From positions 62,001-126,000 of the forward strand of contig JAGBHM010000026.1 of the NCBI GenBank assembly GCA_017935505.1: DNA of 64,000 nt, read 5' to 3'. The notes under the pieces are model-generated. The model made no database searches and was not told where the DNA came from. It was given only the letters and a program-made list of their open reading frames with translations. The stretch comes from Bacteroidales bacterium. Its GTDB lineage: Bacteria > Bacteroidota > Bacteroidia > Bacteroidales > UBA932. The position numbers and the translations under genes were made by a program. Below, piece after piece: positions 1 to 9,190 of this stretch (its first letter is position 1; every line of letters starts with the position of its first letter).

Positions 1-2
1 GT

Positions 3-1100
3 GTCTGTATGGTTTATGTGGCAGCCCATGTGGGCTTTGCTGGGGCAATACTTAACCCTTTCACAATAGGAATTGCCCAGGATCTGGCGCAGCTTCCGCT
101 CTTTTCGGGAATTGAATACCGGCTTTTCTGCTGGGTTGTGCTTAATGTGATATTGATAGCATTTGTGTTGCTGTATGCCCGTAAAGTAAAGAGGAATCCA
201 ACGAGCTCTCCGATGTATGAACTTGATGCACATTGGAGGAACCATATTGCAGAGCAGGGGGGCAATATCTCAGATTACCGCAACGGCGCCTCATGGTTCT
301 CCTTTGCAATAGCCGCTGTTGCCGTGGTAATATTTACAATAGCATATAGTGCCGATACAGTACTCTCCATAGGTACAGGGAAATACCATACCCCATGGCT
401 GCTTCCTGTGGTTGCGCTGCTCTTTATTGTCTCCTCTGTAGGGGCTCTCAGGAAGTCTGTGCACTTTTATATATTGACACTCCTCGGGTTTACTATAATA
501 TATCTTATCGTTGGAGTGCTGGGTTACCAGTGGTATATAGGTGAGATTTCTGCACTCTTTCTTGCCCTTGGCATATTCAGCGGTATTGCCATGGATCTGA
601 GTGCAAACAAGATTGTGAATGAATTGATGGCCGGTGCCAAGGATATTCTTAGTGCAGCCCTGATTGTGGGACTTGCAGCCGGAATTGTGTATATCCTTGA
701 GGAGGGGCGTATAATTGATACAATACTGCATGCCATGGCAAGCGGTCTGGGCGAGGCTGGCGAAGTGGGCTCATTGGGGCTCATGTATGGTATACAGACA
801 GTCATCAACCTTGTGATACCTTCAGCCAGTGCCAAAGCTGCCATAACAATGCCGATTATGGCGCCATTTTCAGATATAATAGGTGTGAGCAGGCAGGCTA
901 CTGTGCTTGCATTCCAGTTCGGCGACGGCTTTACAAATATGATCACTCCAACATCAGGGGTACTGATTGCCGTTCTCGGCATAGCCCGTATACCTTACGG
1001 AAAATGGTTCAAGTGGATATTGCCGCTTATCCTCATCCTTGTACTTGTGGGATTCTTATTGCTGATTCCTACCGTATTTTTACCCCTGAGCGGCTTTTGA
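3..1100 (+). CDS. YfcC/DcuC-family membrane carrier, C-terminal part (runs off the window start)
   Basis: This is an integral inner-membrane transporter of the YfcC/DcuC family (C4-dicarboxylate anaerobic carrier-like; members are assigned to dicarboxylate or basic amino-acid/peptide transport). The reading frame is open to the first base, so the ATG at 9 is internal and the N-terminal third is outside the window; family members are usually about 450-500 residues and 363 are seen here. The motif NPFTIGIAQ near the visible start is typical of the family. Many hydrophobic helices follow, including a re-entrant-like stretch with PSASAKAAITMPIMAP. The substrate cannot be told from sequence. It ends about 35 bases before the rpsL promoter and appears to be a separate unit. 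Confidence 0.8.
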   Translation, partial: VCMVYVAAHVGFAGAILNPFTIGIAQDLAQLPLFSGIEYRLFCWVVLNVILIAFVLLYARKVKRNPTSSPMYELDAHWRNHIAEQGGNISDYRNGASWFSFAIAAVAVVIFTIAYSADTVLSIGTGKYHTPWLLPVVALLFIVSSVGALRKSVHFYILTLLGFTIIYLIVGVLGYQWYIGEISALFLALGIFSGIAMDLSANKIVNELMAGAKDILSAALIVGLAAGIVYILEEGRIIDTILHAMASGLGEAGEVGSLGLMYGIQTVINLVIPSASAKAAITMPIMAPFSDIIGVSRQATVLAFQFGDGFTNMITPTSGVLIAVLGIARIPYGKWFKWILPLILILVLVGFLLLIPTVFLPLSGF

Positions 1101-1134
1101 TATTCCTTATTTTCGATAAAATGTGGCATAAATC

Positions 1135-1165
1135 TTTGTAGTTTAAGAAATTAATTTTACCTTTG
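1135..1165 (+). promoter_or_regulatory. Promoter of the str operon (rpsL)
   Basis: TTTG at 1135-1138 and TACCTTTG at 1158-1165 are separated by exactly 19 bases. This is the Bacteroidota housekeeping pattern TTTG-N19-TAnnTTTG. Transcription would start a few bases downstream, leaving a leader of roughly 45-50 bases before the rpsL ATG at 1218. Confidence 0.9.
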
Positions 1166-1217
1166 CAACCCGTTTTATACTCGGGTTTTAGTATAAAGTA
1201 AAGATTAACAATTAATT

Positions 1218-1601
1218 ATGCCAACAATTCAACAGTTAGTTCGCAACGGTCGCGAGGTTATTGTAGAGAAATCAAAATCTCGTGCACTGGATGCTTGTCC
1301 TCAGAGACGTGGAGTTTGTGTGCGTGTTTACACAACAACTCCTAAGAAACCTAACTCAGCTATGCGTAAAGTAGCTCGTGTAAGGTTGACAAATCAAAAA
1401 GAGGTGAATGCCTACATCCCTGGAGAAGGACACAACTTGCAAGAGCACTCAATCGTTCTTGTTCGTGGTGGTCGTGTAAAAGACCTTCCAGGAGTACGTT
1501 ATCACATTCTTAGAGGTGCATTGGATACTGCAGGCGTAGACGGACGTAAACAATCACGTTCACTTTACGGTGCAAAGAGACCTAAAGCAGCTAAGAAGTA
1601 A
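1218..1601 (+). CDS. rpsL: 30S ribosomal protein S12
   Basis: S12 is part of the decoding centre of the small ribosomal subunit. The 127-residue length is normal. The sequence carries PKKPNSA (the lysine region where streptomycin-resistance changes occur) and [13 protein letters not shown], the second conserved decoding loop. Both are wild-type in appearance, so no resistance substitution is visible at the usual lysines. It is the first gene of the str operon with a strong upstream promoter, and rpsG follows after 29 bases. Confidence 0.98.
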   Translation: MPTIQQLVRNGREVIVEKSKSRALDACPQRRGVCVRVYTTTPKKPNSAMRKVARVRLTNQKEVNAYIPGEGHNLQEHSIVLVRGGRVKDLPGVRYHILRGALDTAGVDGRKQSRSLYGAKRPKAAKK

Positions 1602-1630
1602 GTCATTAATCATTTAAAAGTTTTAAAAAG

Positions 1631-2107
1631 ATGAGAAAATCGAAGCCTAAAAAGAGGATTCTACTTCCTGATCCGAAATTTCACGATGTAATGGTTACCC
1701 GTTTCGTGAATAATTTGATGTTGCAGGGTAAGAAGAGTATCGCTTATGCTATTTTTTACGATTCAATCGACATGATTGGCGAGAAGATGAAAGATTCTGA
1801 CAAGGCTCCAATAGAAATCTGGAAAAAAGCTCTTGAGAATGTAACCCCACAAGTTGAGGTAAAAAGCCGCAGAGTGGGTGGTGCAAACTTCCAGGTTCCT
1901 ACTGAGGTGCGTCCTGAAAGAAAGATTTCGCTTTCTATGAAGAACATGATTCTTTATGCTCGCAAACGTTCAGGCCGCTCAATGGCTGAAAAATTAGCTG
2001 CAGAGATACTAGCTGCATACAATAATGAAGGTGCTGCCTTCAAGAGAAAAGAAGACATGCACAAGATGGCTGAGGCCAATAAAGCATTTGCTCATTTCCG
2101 TTTTTAG
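1631..2107 (+). CDS. rpsG: 30S ribosomal protein S7
   Basis: S7 is a primary 16S rRNA-binding protein that organises the head of the small subunit near the E site. The 158-residue protein has the conserved [19 protein letters not shown] block and a C-terminal [13 protein letters not shown]. It lies between rpsL and fusA in the standard str-operon order, with 15 bases to the fusA ATG, so it is co-transcribed with them. Confidence 0.98.
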   Translation: MRKSKPKKRILLPDPKFHDVMVTRFVNNLMLQGKKSIAYAIFYDSIDMIGEKMKDSDKAPIEIWKKALENVTPQVEVKSRRVGGANFQVPTEVRPERKISLSMKNMILYARKRSGRSMAEKLAAEILAAYNNEGAAFKRKEDMHKMAEANKAFAHFRF

Positions 2108-2122
2108 TATCAAGGAGATTCA

Positions 2123-4240
2123 ATGGCAAGAGATTTAAGATTCACTAGAAATATCGGTATCATGGCTCATATTGATGCCGGTAAGACAACAACTTCCGAG
2201 AGAATTTTGTTCTACACTGGTAAGACCCACAAAATTGGTGAGGTTCACGAAGGTGGTGCTACAATGGACTGGATGGTTCAAGAGCAGGAGAGAGGTATCA
2301 CAATTACTTCTGCTGCTACTACAGCTTTCTGGAACTACAGAGGTAATCAATATCAAATTAACTTGATTGATACCCCAGGCCACGTTGACTTTACTGTAGA
2401 GGTGGAGAGATCATTGCGTGTTCTTGATGGTACTATTGCTACATTCTGTGCTGTAGGCCGCGTTCAACCGCAGTCTGAGACAGTTTGGAGACAGGCGGAC
2501 AAATACAGAGTTCCTAAAATTGCTTATGTTAACAAGATGGACCGCGTAGGTGCGGACTTCCTTGCTGTAGTTGCTGAGATGAAAGAGAAATTGGGCGCCA
2601 ATGCTGTTCCAATCGCTCTTCCTATCGGTGCTGAGGATAAATTCCAGGGTATCGTAGACCTTATCGCTATGAAAGGTTACTTCTACGATCAAGAGAGCAA
2701 AGATCTTGTTAACTATGAGGTAAGAGATATTCCAGCGAATATGCTTGCAGAGTGCGAGGAGTGGAGAGGCAAACTTATTGAGTCTGCCGCTGAGTACGAC
2801 GAGGCTCTGATGGAGAAATTCTTTGATGATCCAGACAGCATTACAGAGGATGAGATTATCGCTGCTTTGAGAAAAGCTACAATTGATATGGCTATCGTTC
2901 CTATTACTTGTGGTTCTTCATTCAAAAACAAAGGTGTTCAGTTCCTTCTAGATGCTGTTATGAGATACTTGCCTTCACCACTTGATAAAGGTCAGGTTGA
3001 GGGTACTAATCCTAACACTAACGAAACTGAAGTTAGAAAATTCAATGTAAAAGAGCCTTTCTGTGCCTTGGTGTTCAAGATTGCAACCGATCCATTTGTT
3101 GGTCGTCTCGCATTCATGAGAGCTTACTCAGGTAAATTGGATGCTGGTTCTTATGTGTTGAATACACGTTCCGGTAAAAAAGAGCGTATTTCTCGTCTGT
3201 TCCAGATGCACTCAAACAAACAGAACCCTATTGAGTTCGTTGAGGCAGGTGATATCTGTGCAGCAGTAGGTTTCAAAGAGCTTAGAACCGGTGATACAGT
3301 ATGTATTGAGTCTAACCCAATCGTTCTTGAGCAGATGACTTTCCCTGATCCTGTGATTGGATTGGCTGTTGAGCCTAAGACTCAGAAAGACCTTGACAAA
3401 TTGGGTATTGCTCTTGGTAAACTTGCTGAGGAGGACCCTACATTTACAGTGAAGGCTGATCATGAGACCGGTCAGACTGTAATCAGCGGTATGGGTGAGC
3501 TTCACTTGGATATTATTGTTGACCGTTTGAGAAGAGAGTTTGGTGTTGAGATTAACCAAGGTGCTCCTCAAGTTAACTACAAAGAGGCTATCCGCTCTAC
3601 AGTTCAACACAGAGAGGTATTCAAGAAACAATCCGGTGGTAAAGGTAAATTCGCCGATATTATCGTTGAGATCGGCCCTGCTGACGAGGGTGTTACCGGC
3701 CTGCAGTTCATTGACGAGGTAAAAGGTGGTAACGTTCCTAAAGAGTTCATCCCTGCAGTAGAGAAAGGTTTCAAATCTGCTATGGCAAACGGTGTATTGG
3801 CAGGTTATGAGGTTACTTCACTTAAGGTTATCCTTAAAGATGGTAGCTTCCACCCAGTTGACTCTGATGCCCTTTCATTTGAAATTGCTGCAAGACAAGC
3901 ATTCCGTAAAGCACTTCCTAAGGCTACTCCAGTTATCATGGAGCCTATCATGGCCCTTGAGGTAGTAACTCCTGAGGATTACATGGGTGATATCATCGGA
4001 GACTTGAACAAGCGTAGAGGTCAGATTACCAGCATGGATGCCAACGGTAACGCCAGAGTTGTAAAAGCTAATGTTCCACTATCAGAGCAGTTCGGTTATG
4101 TAACAATCCTAAGAACTATCTCTTCTGGTAGAGCAACCAGCACAATGCAGTTCTCACACTATGCAGATCTTTCTGCAACTCTTGCTAAAGAGGTGATTGA
4201 GAAATCTGGCAACAAGAAGCTTGGTGAGGATGACGAATAA
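2123..4240 (+). CDS. fusA: Elongation factor G
   Basis: EF-G is the translational GTPase that drives translocation. The 705 residues are full length. The G1 loop [10 protein letters not shown] is near residue 16, the switch region RGITITSAA follows, then G3 DTPGHVDF and G4 NKMD. Domains II-V follow (for example GMGELHLD in domain III). It is the str-operon copy, between rpsG and rpsJ. There is no sign of truncation. The codon choice is strongly biased (GGT, AGA, GTT), as expected for a highly expressed gene. Confidence 0.98.
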   Translation: MARDLRFTRNIGIMAHIDAGKTTTSERILFYTGKTHKIGEVHEGGATMDWMVQEQERGITITSAATTAFWNYRGNQYQINLIDTPGHVDFTVEVERSLRVLDGTIATFCAVGRVQPQSETVWRQADKYRVPKIAYVNKMDRVGADFLAVVAEMKEKLGANAVPIALPIGAEDKFQGIVDLIAMKGYFYDQESKDLVNYEVRDIPANMLAECEEWRGKLIESAAEYDEALMEKFFDDPDSITEDEIIAALRKATIDMAIVPITCGSSFKNKGVQFLLDAVMRYLPSPLDKGQVEGTNPNTNETEVRKFNVKEPFCALVFKIATDPFVGRLAFMRAYSGKLDAGSYVLNTRSGKKERISRLFQMHSNKQNPIEFVEAGDICAAVGFKELRTGDTVCIESNPIVLEQMTFPDPVIGLAVEPKTQKDLDKLGIALGKLAEEDPTFTVKADHETGQTVISGMGELHLDIIVDRLRREFGVEINQGAPQVNYKEAIRSTVQHREVFKKQSGGKGKFADIIVEIGPADEGVTGLQFIDEVKGGNVPKEFIPAVEKGFKSAMANGVLAGYEVTSLKVILKDGSFHPVDSDALSFEIAARQAFRKALPKATPVIMEPIMALEVVTPEDYMGDIIGDLNKRRGQITSMDANGNARVVKANVPLSEQFGYVTILRTISSGRATSTMQFSHYADLSATLAKEVIEKSGNKKLGEDDE

Positions 4241-4274
4241 TAATGAATTATAAATTGGTTAACAATTATATACA

Positions 4275-4580
4275 ATGAGCCAAAAAATAAGAATTAAATT
4301 AAAATCTTACGATCACGCATTGGTAGACAAGTCTGCTGATAAAATCGTAAAAACAGTAAAAGCTACAGGTGCTGTTGTTAGCGGTCCTATTCCACTTCCT
4401 ACAGACAAGAAGATCTTTACTGTTAACCGCTCAACCTTCGTGAACAAGAAATCACGCGAGCAGTTTGAGTTGAATTCTTTCCGCCGTCTATTGGATATCT
4501 ACAGCTCTACTCCTAAAACTGTAGACGCTTTGATGAAGTTGGAGTTGCCAAGCGGTGTTGAAGTAGAAATCAAAGTTTGA
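4275..4580 (+). CDS. rpsJ: 30S ribosomal protein S10
   Basis: S10 is a small-subunit head protein and, as NusE, a transcription antitermination factor. The 101-residue protein has the typical [14 protein letters not shown] start and the conserved GPIPLPT loop. It follows fusA by 34 bases and should be co-transcribed with it. In most Bacteroidota the next genes are rplC, rplD, rplW, rplB, rpsS, rplV, rpsC, rplP. Here the next item is a tRNA promoter that begins two bases after the rpsJ stop, and rplP reappears only at 62899. No terminator separates rpsJ from the tRNA, so the str transcript probably ends at the tRNA terminator. Confidence 0.97.
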   Translation: MSQKIRIKLKSYDHALVDKSADKIVKTVKATGAVVSGPIPLPTDKKIFTVNRSTFVNKKSREQFELNSFRRLLDIYSSTPKTVDALMKLELPSGVEVEIKV

Positions 4581-4582
4581 TT

Positions 4583-4613
4583 TTTGTAAAAATAAAAATA
4601 TTCACTATCTTTG
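4583..4613 (+). promoter_or_regulatory. Promoter of the CAT-anticodon tRNA
   Basis: TTTG at 4583-4586 and TATCTTTG at 4606-4613 are spaced by 19 bases, a full match to the phylum consensus. It starts right after the rpsJ stop codon, so the tRNA can be made independently of the ribosomal operon. Confidence 0.85.
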
Positions 4614-4662
4614 CGATCGCAATTGTCTGAAAAGACATTTGCGGTCATCAAAGAGGTGATAC

Positions 4663-4737
4663 GGATCCATAGCTCAGTTGGTTAGTAGCACCTGACTCAT
4701 AATCAGGGGGTCGCTGGTTCAAGCCCAGCTGGATCCA
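4663..4737 (+). tRNA. tRNA with CAT anticodon (Ile2/lysidine type or elongator Met)
   Basis: A complete cloverleaf of 75 bases. The acceptor GGATCCA pairs with TGGATCC. The anticodon stem CCTGA/TCAGG encloses CTCATAA, and the T arm GCTGG/CCAGC encloses TTCAAGC. The discriminator is A and CCA is not encoded. The variable/T-arm segment resembles bacterial tRNA-Ile2 genes, whose C34 is modified to lysidine, but an elongator Met identity cannot be excluded by eye. The D stem is weak: GCTC faces TAGC, giving only three good pairs, with one extra base in the loop compared with the usual form. Confidence 0.9.
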
Positions 4738-4742
4738 CAGAG

Positions 4743-4771
4743 AAGCACTCAAGAGATTGGGTGCTTTTTTG
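4743..4771 (+). terminator. Rho-independent terminator after the tRNA
   Basis: The stem AAGCACTC/GGGTGCTT with an 8-base loop is followed by a run of T. It closes the tRNA unit and probably the str-rpsJ read-through transcript. Confidence 0.85.
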
Positions 4772-4830
4772 TTTAGGGGTAGTGCATGTTTGAAGTGTAT
4801 TTATAAAGGACGCTAAATGGAGAGAATGTC

Positions 4831-5805
4831 ATGAAAAAACTTAGAGAAGTATTGGTGGTAACCACCTTCCTGTTTGTCGGATTTATATTTGTTTCTTGCG
4901 GTAAATCAGATCCTGAACAGCAATCTCAGGGCGGTAATGATAAGCCACAGGTAGAATTCAAGCGAAGTGAAAATACAAATAATGGAGTTATATATAGAAC
5001 TGGTAATGCCCCTGTAATCTTTTCGGCACCTCATGGAGGGACTTCAGAGGGAACCAATCTTACGGTAAGGACCTCCAGCAACTGTTCTGATCCTGATTTT
5101 GCAACTGTAAGGGATGATAAGACTGTTGAGCTGGCCAATATGATTGATTCTATTTTCTTTGCCAAGACAGGCAAATATCCCTATATGATTATTGCCAATG
5201 TCAGCAGAAAATATGTTGATTTCAATAGGAAAAAACTCTATGCATGTCCTAGGAATGCCCCTAACAATGAGTATGTATGGGATGTTTATCACAATTGGAT
5301 AAAGAAGGCGGAGGAGTTTGTCGAGAAGGAGTTCGGCTCGGGTCTCCTTCTTGATATTCATGGCCAGGGACATGCTGTGAAGCAGGTGGAGATAGGGTAT
5401 TGCTTAAGTGCATCAGAACTTGACCTTTCAGATTCGCAATTGTCTGGAGATAGCAGGTATCTTTTTGATTTCAGCATGAACAGACTTGTAGACAACAACA
5501 AAAGTGGTTCCAGCTTTGTTGATATTCTGAGAGGTCCATATTCTTTGGGTTCTCTGATGTACAAGAATGGTCTGGCTTGCGTACCTCATTCGCAGAATAC
5601 ATCTCCCGGCGATCTGCCTTATTTCAATGGTGGCTATATTACATATATGTACGGTTCTTCTGAAGATATAGGCATGATTGATGCCGTGCAGCTTGAGTTT
5701 GATAATGTTTCAAGGCGTGATGAGAACCGTAAAAAAACGGCAACAGCCCTGGTGGAGGCTGTTGTGGAGTTCATAAACAAACACTACAAGGTAGATCCGC
5801 TATAG
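4831..5805 (+). CDS. N-formylglutamate-amidohydrolase-like lipoprotein
   Basis: This is a predicted zinc-dependent amidohydrolase of the N-formylglutamate amidohydrolase fold. It begins with a lipoprotein signal (hydrophobic segment, then VSCGK with the cysteine near residue 23), so it is anchored in an envelope membrane. Visible family motifs are SAPHGG, RKYVDFNR, LLLDIHGQGH and a late VQLEFDN; the histidines and acidic residues would bind the metal and substrate. A secreted form argues against a role in cytosolic histidine breakdown, so an action on an extracytoplasmic amide substrate is inferred. It stands alone on the plus strand after the tRNA. No clear promoter was seen. Confidence 0.7.
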   Translation: MKKLREVLVVTTFLFVGFIFVSCGKSDPEQQSQGGNDKPQVEFKRSENTNNGVIYRTGNAPVIFSAPHGGTSEGTNLTVRTSSNCSDPDFATVRDDKTVELANMIDSIFFAKTGKYPYMIIANVSRKYVDFNRKKLYACPRNAPNNEYVWDVYHNWIKKAEEFVEKEFGSGLLLDIHGQGHAVKQVEIGYCLSASELDLSDSQLSGDSRYLFDFSMNRLVDNNKSGSSFVDILRGPYSLGSLMYKNGLACVPHSQNTSPGDLPYFNGGYITYMYGSSEDIGMIDAVQLEFDNVSRRDENRKKTATALVEAVVEFINKHYKVDPL

Positions 5806-5808
5806 AAG

Positions 5809-6252
5809 TTATAGGGCGGGAACTGCAATATCCTTGCGTTCTGACATGAAATAGTCAACGGCATATCTGCCGGGGCCTGTGATGTACATTATTATAAATA
5901 TCAGCAGATATACCAGTGCAAGCTCTTTTACTGCGAAAGGGTCTGCTGCGTGTATTTTGAAAACGGCCATTCCCATTGTAAAGATCATCGGGATGAGTGC
6001 AAGCCTATAGAAAAGCCCCAGAATAAATGCCGCAGAACAGATGAATTCGGCAAATATGGCAAGAATCAGTGATGTCTGGGAGCCAATGCCCAAAGGATCG
6101 GGAAATGTGGTTGAAAGATGGCCGTAGGCCATAAGTTTCTGCACTCCATGAGTGAGGAATAGAATGCCAAATACAATTCTGGCCAACAGAAGGAAGAGTG
6201 AATAGTAGGGTGAGGTGTTGTCGTAATTTGGGAATAAAAATCTTCGTATCAT
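5809..6252 (-). CDS. DoxX-family membrane protein
   Basis: A small four-helix membrane protein of the DoxX family, about 147 residues from the ATG at 6252. An alternative upstream start at 6318 adds 22 residues that are hydrophilic and unlike the family, so it was not used. The N-terminal RIVFGILFLTHGVQKLMAYG and a following helix ending in a glycine/arginine-rich turn are characteristic. DoxX proteins are linked to thiosulfate oxidation or redox systems in a few species, but the exact job here is unknown. It is the last of three minus-strand genes after the YeiH-like exporter and the serine hydrolase, with an 82-base gap. Confidence 0.8.
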   Translation of the reverse strand: MIRRFLFPNYDNTSPYYSLFLLLARIVFGILFLTHGVQKLMAYGHLSTTFPDPLGIGSQTSLILAIFAEFICSAAFILGLFYRLALIPMIFTMGMAVFKIHAADPFAVKELALVYLLIFIIMYITGPGRYAVDYFMSERKDIAVPAL

Positions 6253-6334
6253 AAAGCAATGCCGTTTTCTATCTGAAACAACGGATAAAGCCAATAGTTC
6301 AGATGAAAACGGCATCATTATTTTTGCAGTAACT

Positions 6335-7471
6335 CTACTTCTTGTTGATCCAGTCCGAAACGGTAAGCGGAATAGGGTCTTTAAGCAACAATGCTGTCAG
6401 CGGATTGATTATATCGTGTCCATGCGCACTGTTGGTGAAATATACGAGAGTTTTTTGCTCAGAAGGAATTACAAGGAAGAGCGCTTTGAAACTTCCGTTG
6501 TCGCCCCAGTGCCAAAGGATTTTGCCGTGAGTGGCATTATCCTCTGTGCCGATACCCATAGCCCATGCAATCTTATTGTCGCAGTCACGGTTGTTGTCGC
6601 GATATCTGAATGCCTGGCCGCTGTTGGTCTGGAACATCACATCAAATGTCTCAGGTTTGAGTCCAGTGCCATTGAGGAGGGCCTGTACAAATTTTGAGTA
6701 GTCTGCAGCACATGTTCTAAGGGTATACCCCACATTTGCACGCGGATGGCGGCCTTTTCCTCTATTTTCACCACTTTTGTTATATCCGTCAACAGTAAGT
6801 GTGTCATAAATTGGAAGCCATGAATATGAAGAGTATTCCATGCCAAGAGGATCAAATACAATCTCTTTTGCAATGGCATCGATGTCTTTTCCCTTTATTG
6901 CCTCCACTGCTCTCTGCAGGAATGCAAAGCCTTCTCCTGAGTAACCGAAGCAGGAGTCTGTGGCGAATTTGAACTCGATGGTTGAGGTTGGCCACTCTGC
7001 AGATGACGGGCTTGCGCTCCAGTTGGGCAGTCCGGTCCTGTGGTTGAGCACAATACGCGGAGTAAGCAGTCTAGCCCTCTCCTTATCGGCAAAACGGTCG
7101 ATATCGGTATATTCACAGATTGGTTTGTCGAGATCTATCTGGCCATCTTCATAAAGTTTCATTACTATATAAGCAAATACCACTTTACTCAAAGAGGCTG
7201 CCTGGAATATTGCCGGCTGTGGTGTGGCTGGTTCTGCGGAGGCGATTTTGAGTGAGTCGTAGAATGCGGGATTCTCCACCTGGAGAGAGATTCTCTCTTC
7301 GGGCGAGATATACTCAAGCTGGATTAGCGGAACCTGGGCATCGCTTATTATTTTGGCAATTTCATCTCTATAAAACTGCTCATTGTTCTGGTTTGAGCAA
7401 TGTACAAACACAGTTGCTACAATCAAGAGGGAGGCAAATAGTGCCACCCTCTTCATAATGTCTCTTATCAT
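6335..7471 (-). CDS. Serine beta-lactamase-like (class C fold) lipoprotein hydrolase
   Basis: A penicillin-binding-protein/class-C-beta-lactamase-like hydrolase (PF00144). A lipoprotein signal ends at VHCSN. The SxxK active site is SLSK near residue 94, a Tyr-based second motif is YSGEGF, and a C-terminal HWGDNGSF takes the place of the KTG motif. Such proteins include esterases and D-amino-acid or peptide hydrolases; antibiotic hydrolysis cannot be inferred. The start used is the ATG at 7471; a second ATG at 7456 gives a tighter signal peptide and is equally possible. It lies 17 bases downstream of the YeiH-like gene and is likely co-transcribed. Confidence 0.75.
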   Translation of the reverse strand: MIRDIMKRVALFASLLIVATVFVHCSNQNNEQFYRDEIAKIISDAQVPLIQLEYISPEERISLQVENPAFYDSLKIASAEPATPQPAIFQAASLSKVVFAYIVMKLYEDGQIDLDKPICEYTDIDRFADKERARLLTPRIVLNHRTGLPNWSASPSSAEWPTSTIEFKFATDSCFGYSGEGFAFLQRAVEAIKGKDIDAIAKEIVFDPLGMEYSSYSWLPIYDTLTVDGYNKSGENRGKGRHPRANVGYTLRTCAADYSKFVQALLNGTGLKPETFDVMFQTNSGQAFRYRDNNRDCDNKIAWAMGIGTEDNATHGKILWHWGDNGSFKALFLVIPSEQKTLVYFTNSAHGHDIINPLTALLLKDPIPLTVSDWINKK

Positions 7472-7488
7472 ATATTAAATATTGAATT

Positions 7489-8793
7489 CTACAGTCCGAA
7501 TGACGGTTTTACAATTCCAAAGAGAATGTAAGCAAGCACAAATGTTACCACAATATTGAAACATTGTGCAATCAGGAATGAGTAAAGGGTATTCCTGTTC
7601 TCTTTTGAAATGATATCTTTTAGGCGTGTATCCAATCCTATGCAAACGAATGCAAGCGAAAAGAAGAGTTGCGAGAATGTCTTTGCCAAAGAGGTCTCAA
7701 CAAGTTTTGATTTGGCAAAGTCAGGGAATACCTCACCGCTCTGGCACAAGCTGAACACCAATGATGCAGCTACAAAACCAATGATGAATTTAGGGAATTT
7801 TTCCCATACTATACCCAATGAAGGACGCTGTGATTTTCCATCTTCTCCTTTAGTTGAGAGATACAATGCAATGAAGAATGCTACAAAACCGATAAGCACA
7901 TTCTGGGTAGCTTTTACAATCACTGCAGTTTTGTTGGCAAGGTCACTAACCTCTGCAAATGCCATCTCTGAAGAGGCTGCAACACCACTTGTTGTATCAA
8001 TGGTTCCTCCAATCCAAGCTCCTGCAATCTCCTGCTGTATTATAGGGTCTGATGATACAAGAGGAACAATCATTTCAGCAAGCCATGGCATCAGATAAAT
8101 CATAGGAACTACAACGATGAGCACTACAGATACAATGTATGAGAGTTTCTTGTCGTCTGTACCGGCAACACGGGCAGCTGTGATACATGCAGATACACCG
8201 CATATCGAAAGACCGCTTGACATGGTCATTGCTGTAGAACGGTCCACTTTGAATTTGCGGGCAATGAAATAGGCGAAGAACCATACAATTGTTACAACCA
8301 GAATAGCCTGAAGCAGACCCATTGAACCGGATTTCATTACATCACGGAACAGAATTGTAGCACCGAGGCACACAACGCCTATTTTAATGAAGTATTCACC
8401 TTGGATGGCTGGTTTCAGCCATTCAGGGATATGAAAACAGTTCCTGATTATAAGACCGAATATTACAGAGAAGAATACAGCTTCAAATCCATAATATTTG
8501 ATGAAAGGAATCTTTGCAATCCACAATGCGAGAGCCGCAATTATGAACACAAATATAAAACCGCCAAGAAGCCTCTTTACAGGGCGTTTAAGCAACAGAT
8601 TACCTGCGAAAAGCACAACAAGTGCGATTACAAAAAGGGTTCCCATATCGGCCCACGCTCCGAGAGACCTCAAATCTGACGGAATTGAAATTTCGGGAAG
8701 ATGATATGCAAAGCCTGCGATTAGGAGCAGAGGAATGGACATTATAACTACAACCCAATCTTCTACAAGGAATTGCTGTAAGAATTTTTTCAT
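7489..8793 (-). CDS. YeiH-family putative sulfate exporter
   Basis: An inner-membrane protein of the YeiH/UPF0324 family (PF03601), annotated as putative sulfate exporters. At 434 residues it is somewhat longer than the usual 340 or so; the extra length is an N-terminal region with additional helices before the conserved core. The conserved GLIIRN, the helix containing GVVCLGATILF, the block SSGLSICGVSACITAA and a late FVCIGLDTRLKD are all present. It heads a minus-strand group with the beta-lactamase-like and DoxX genes. A near-consensus promoter lies at 8816-8846. The substrate is not established by sequence. Confidence 0.8.
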   Translation of the reverse strand: MKKFLQQFLVEDWVVVIMSIPLLLIAGFAYHLPEISIPSDLRSLGAWADMGTLFVIALVVLFAGNLLLKRPVKRLLGGFIFVFIIAALALWIAKIPFIKYYGFEAVFFSVIFGLIIRNCFHIPEWLKPAIQGEYFIKIGVVCLGATILFRDVMKSGSMGLLQAILVVTIVWFFAYFIARKFKVDRSTAMTMSSGLSICGVSACITAARVAGTDDKKLSYIVSVVLIVVVPMIYLMPWLAEMIVPLVSSDPIIQQEIAGAWIGGTIDTTSGVAASSEMAFAEVSDLANKTAVIVKATQNVLIGFVAFFIALYLSTKGEDGKSQRPSLGIVWEKFPKFIIGFVAASLVFSLCQSGEVFPDFAKSKLVETSLAKTFSQLFFSLAFVCIGLDTRLKDIISKENRNTLYSFLIAQCFNIVVTFVLAYILFGIVKPSFGL

Positions 8794-8815
8794 GATGATT
8801 TAGATTTAGAAGTCG

Positions 8816-8846
8816 TAAAGGTATGTATTATTTTCTGCTTATCCAA
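8816..8846 (-). promoter_or_regulatory. Probable promoter of the YeiH-like gene
   Basis: On the minus strand, TACCTTTA (7 of 8 matches to TAnnTTTG) lies 19 bases downstream of TTGG (3 of 4 matches to TTTG). The leader would be about 20 bases. Confidence 0.5.
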
Positions 8847-8904
8847 TCCTAAAGTGAGAATAAAGGTATGATGTTGGGGAAGAGAAGAGATTCGGTGATA
8901 TAAA

Positions 8905-8935
8905 AAAGAAAAAGGATGCCTTTCGACATCCTCTT
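8905..8935 (-). terminator. Terminator of tRNA-Glu
   Basis: On the minus strand a GGATG/CATCC stem with an 8-base loop, starting just after the tRNA 3' end, is followed by a T-rich tract. Fits a factor-independent terminator. Confidence 0.75.
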
Positions 8936-8938
8936 TTG

Positions 8939-9010
8939 TAGTGGATAGGAGAATCGAACTCCTATTTGAAGATTGAGAATCTTCCGTCCTAACCGTTAGA
9001 CGAATCCACC
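8939..9010 (-). tRNA. tRNA-Glu (CTC anticodon)
   Basis: A 72-base cloverleaf. The acceptor GGTGGAT pairs with ATCCACT (first pair G.U). The D arm is GTC/GAC, the anticodon arm GAAGA/TCTTC encloses TTCTCAA (anticodon CTC), and the T arm AGGAG/CTCCT encloses TTCGATT. The TTCGTCTAACGGTTAGGAC start is typical of tRNA-Glu. CTC is the rarer Glu isoacceptor, which many bacteria do without. CCA is not encoded. Confidence 0.93.
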
Positions 9011-9025
9011 AATTGGTTGGGATTG

Positions 9026-9056
9026 CAAAGGTAGTGTAAAATTTTATATATGCAAA
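9026..9056 (-). promoter_or_regulatory. Promoter of tRNA-Glu
   Basis: On the minus strand TTTG (9056-9053) and TACCTTTG (9033-9026) are separated by 19 bases, a full consensus match, ending about 15 bases before the tRNA 5' end. Confidence 0.9.
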
Positions 9057-9190
9057 TTTTTTTTTGAAAAAATTGTACAAAAAACGGCAAATAGTCGTTA
9101 ATAATGTATTATTGGTATCAATTTGTTTATTATATTTGGATTTAAATTAGAATTTTTATAATTTAGAGCACAGAAGAAAAACCAATTATT

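Noticed and set aside
9061-9190. A folate riboswitch before fhs
   Set aside because: The short AT-rich leader shows no conserved aptamer core; only a possible -7 promoter element was seen.
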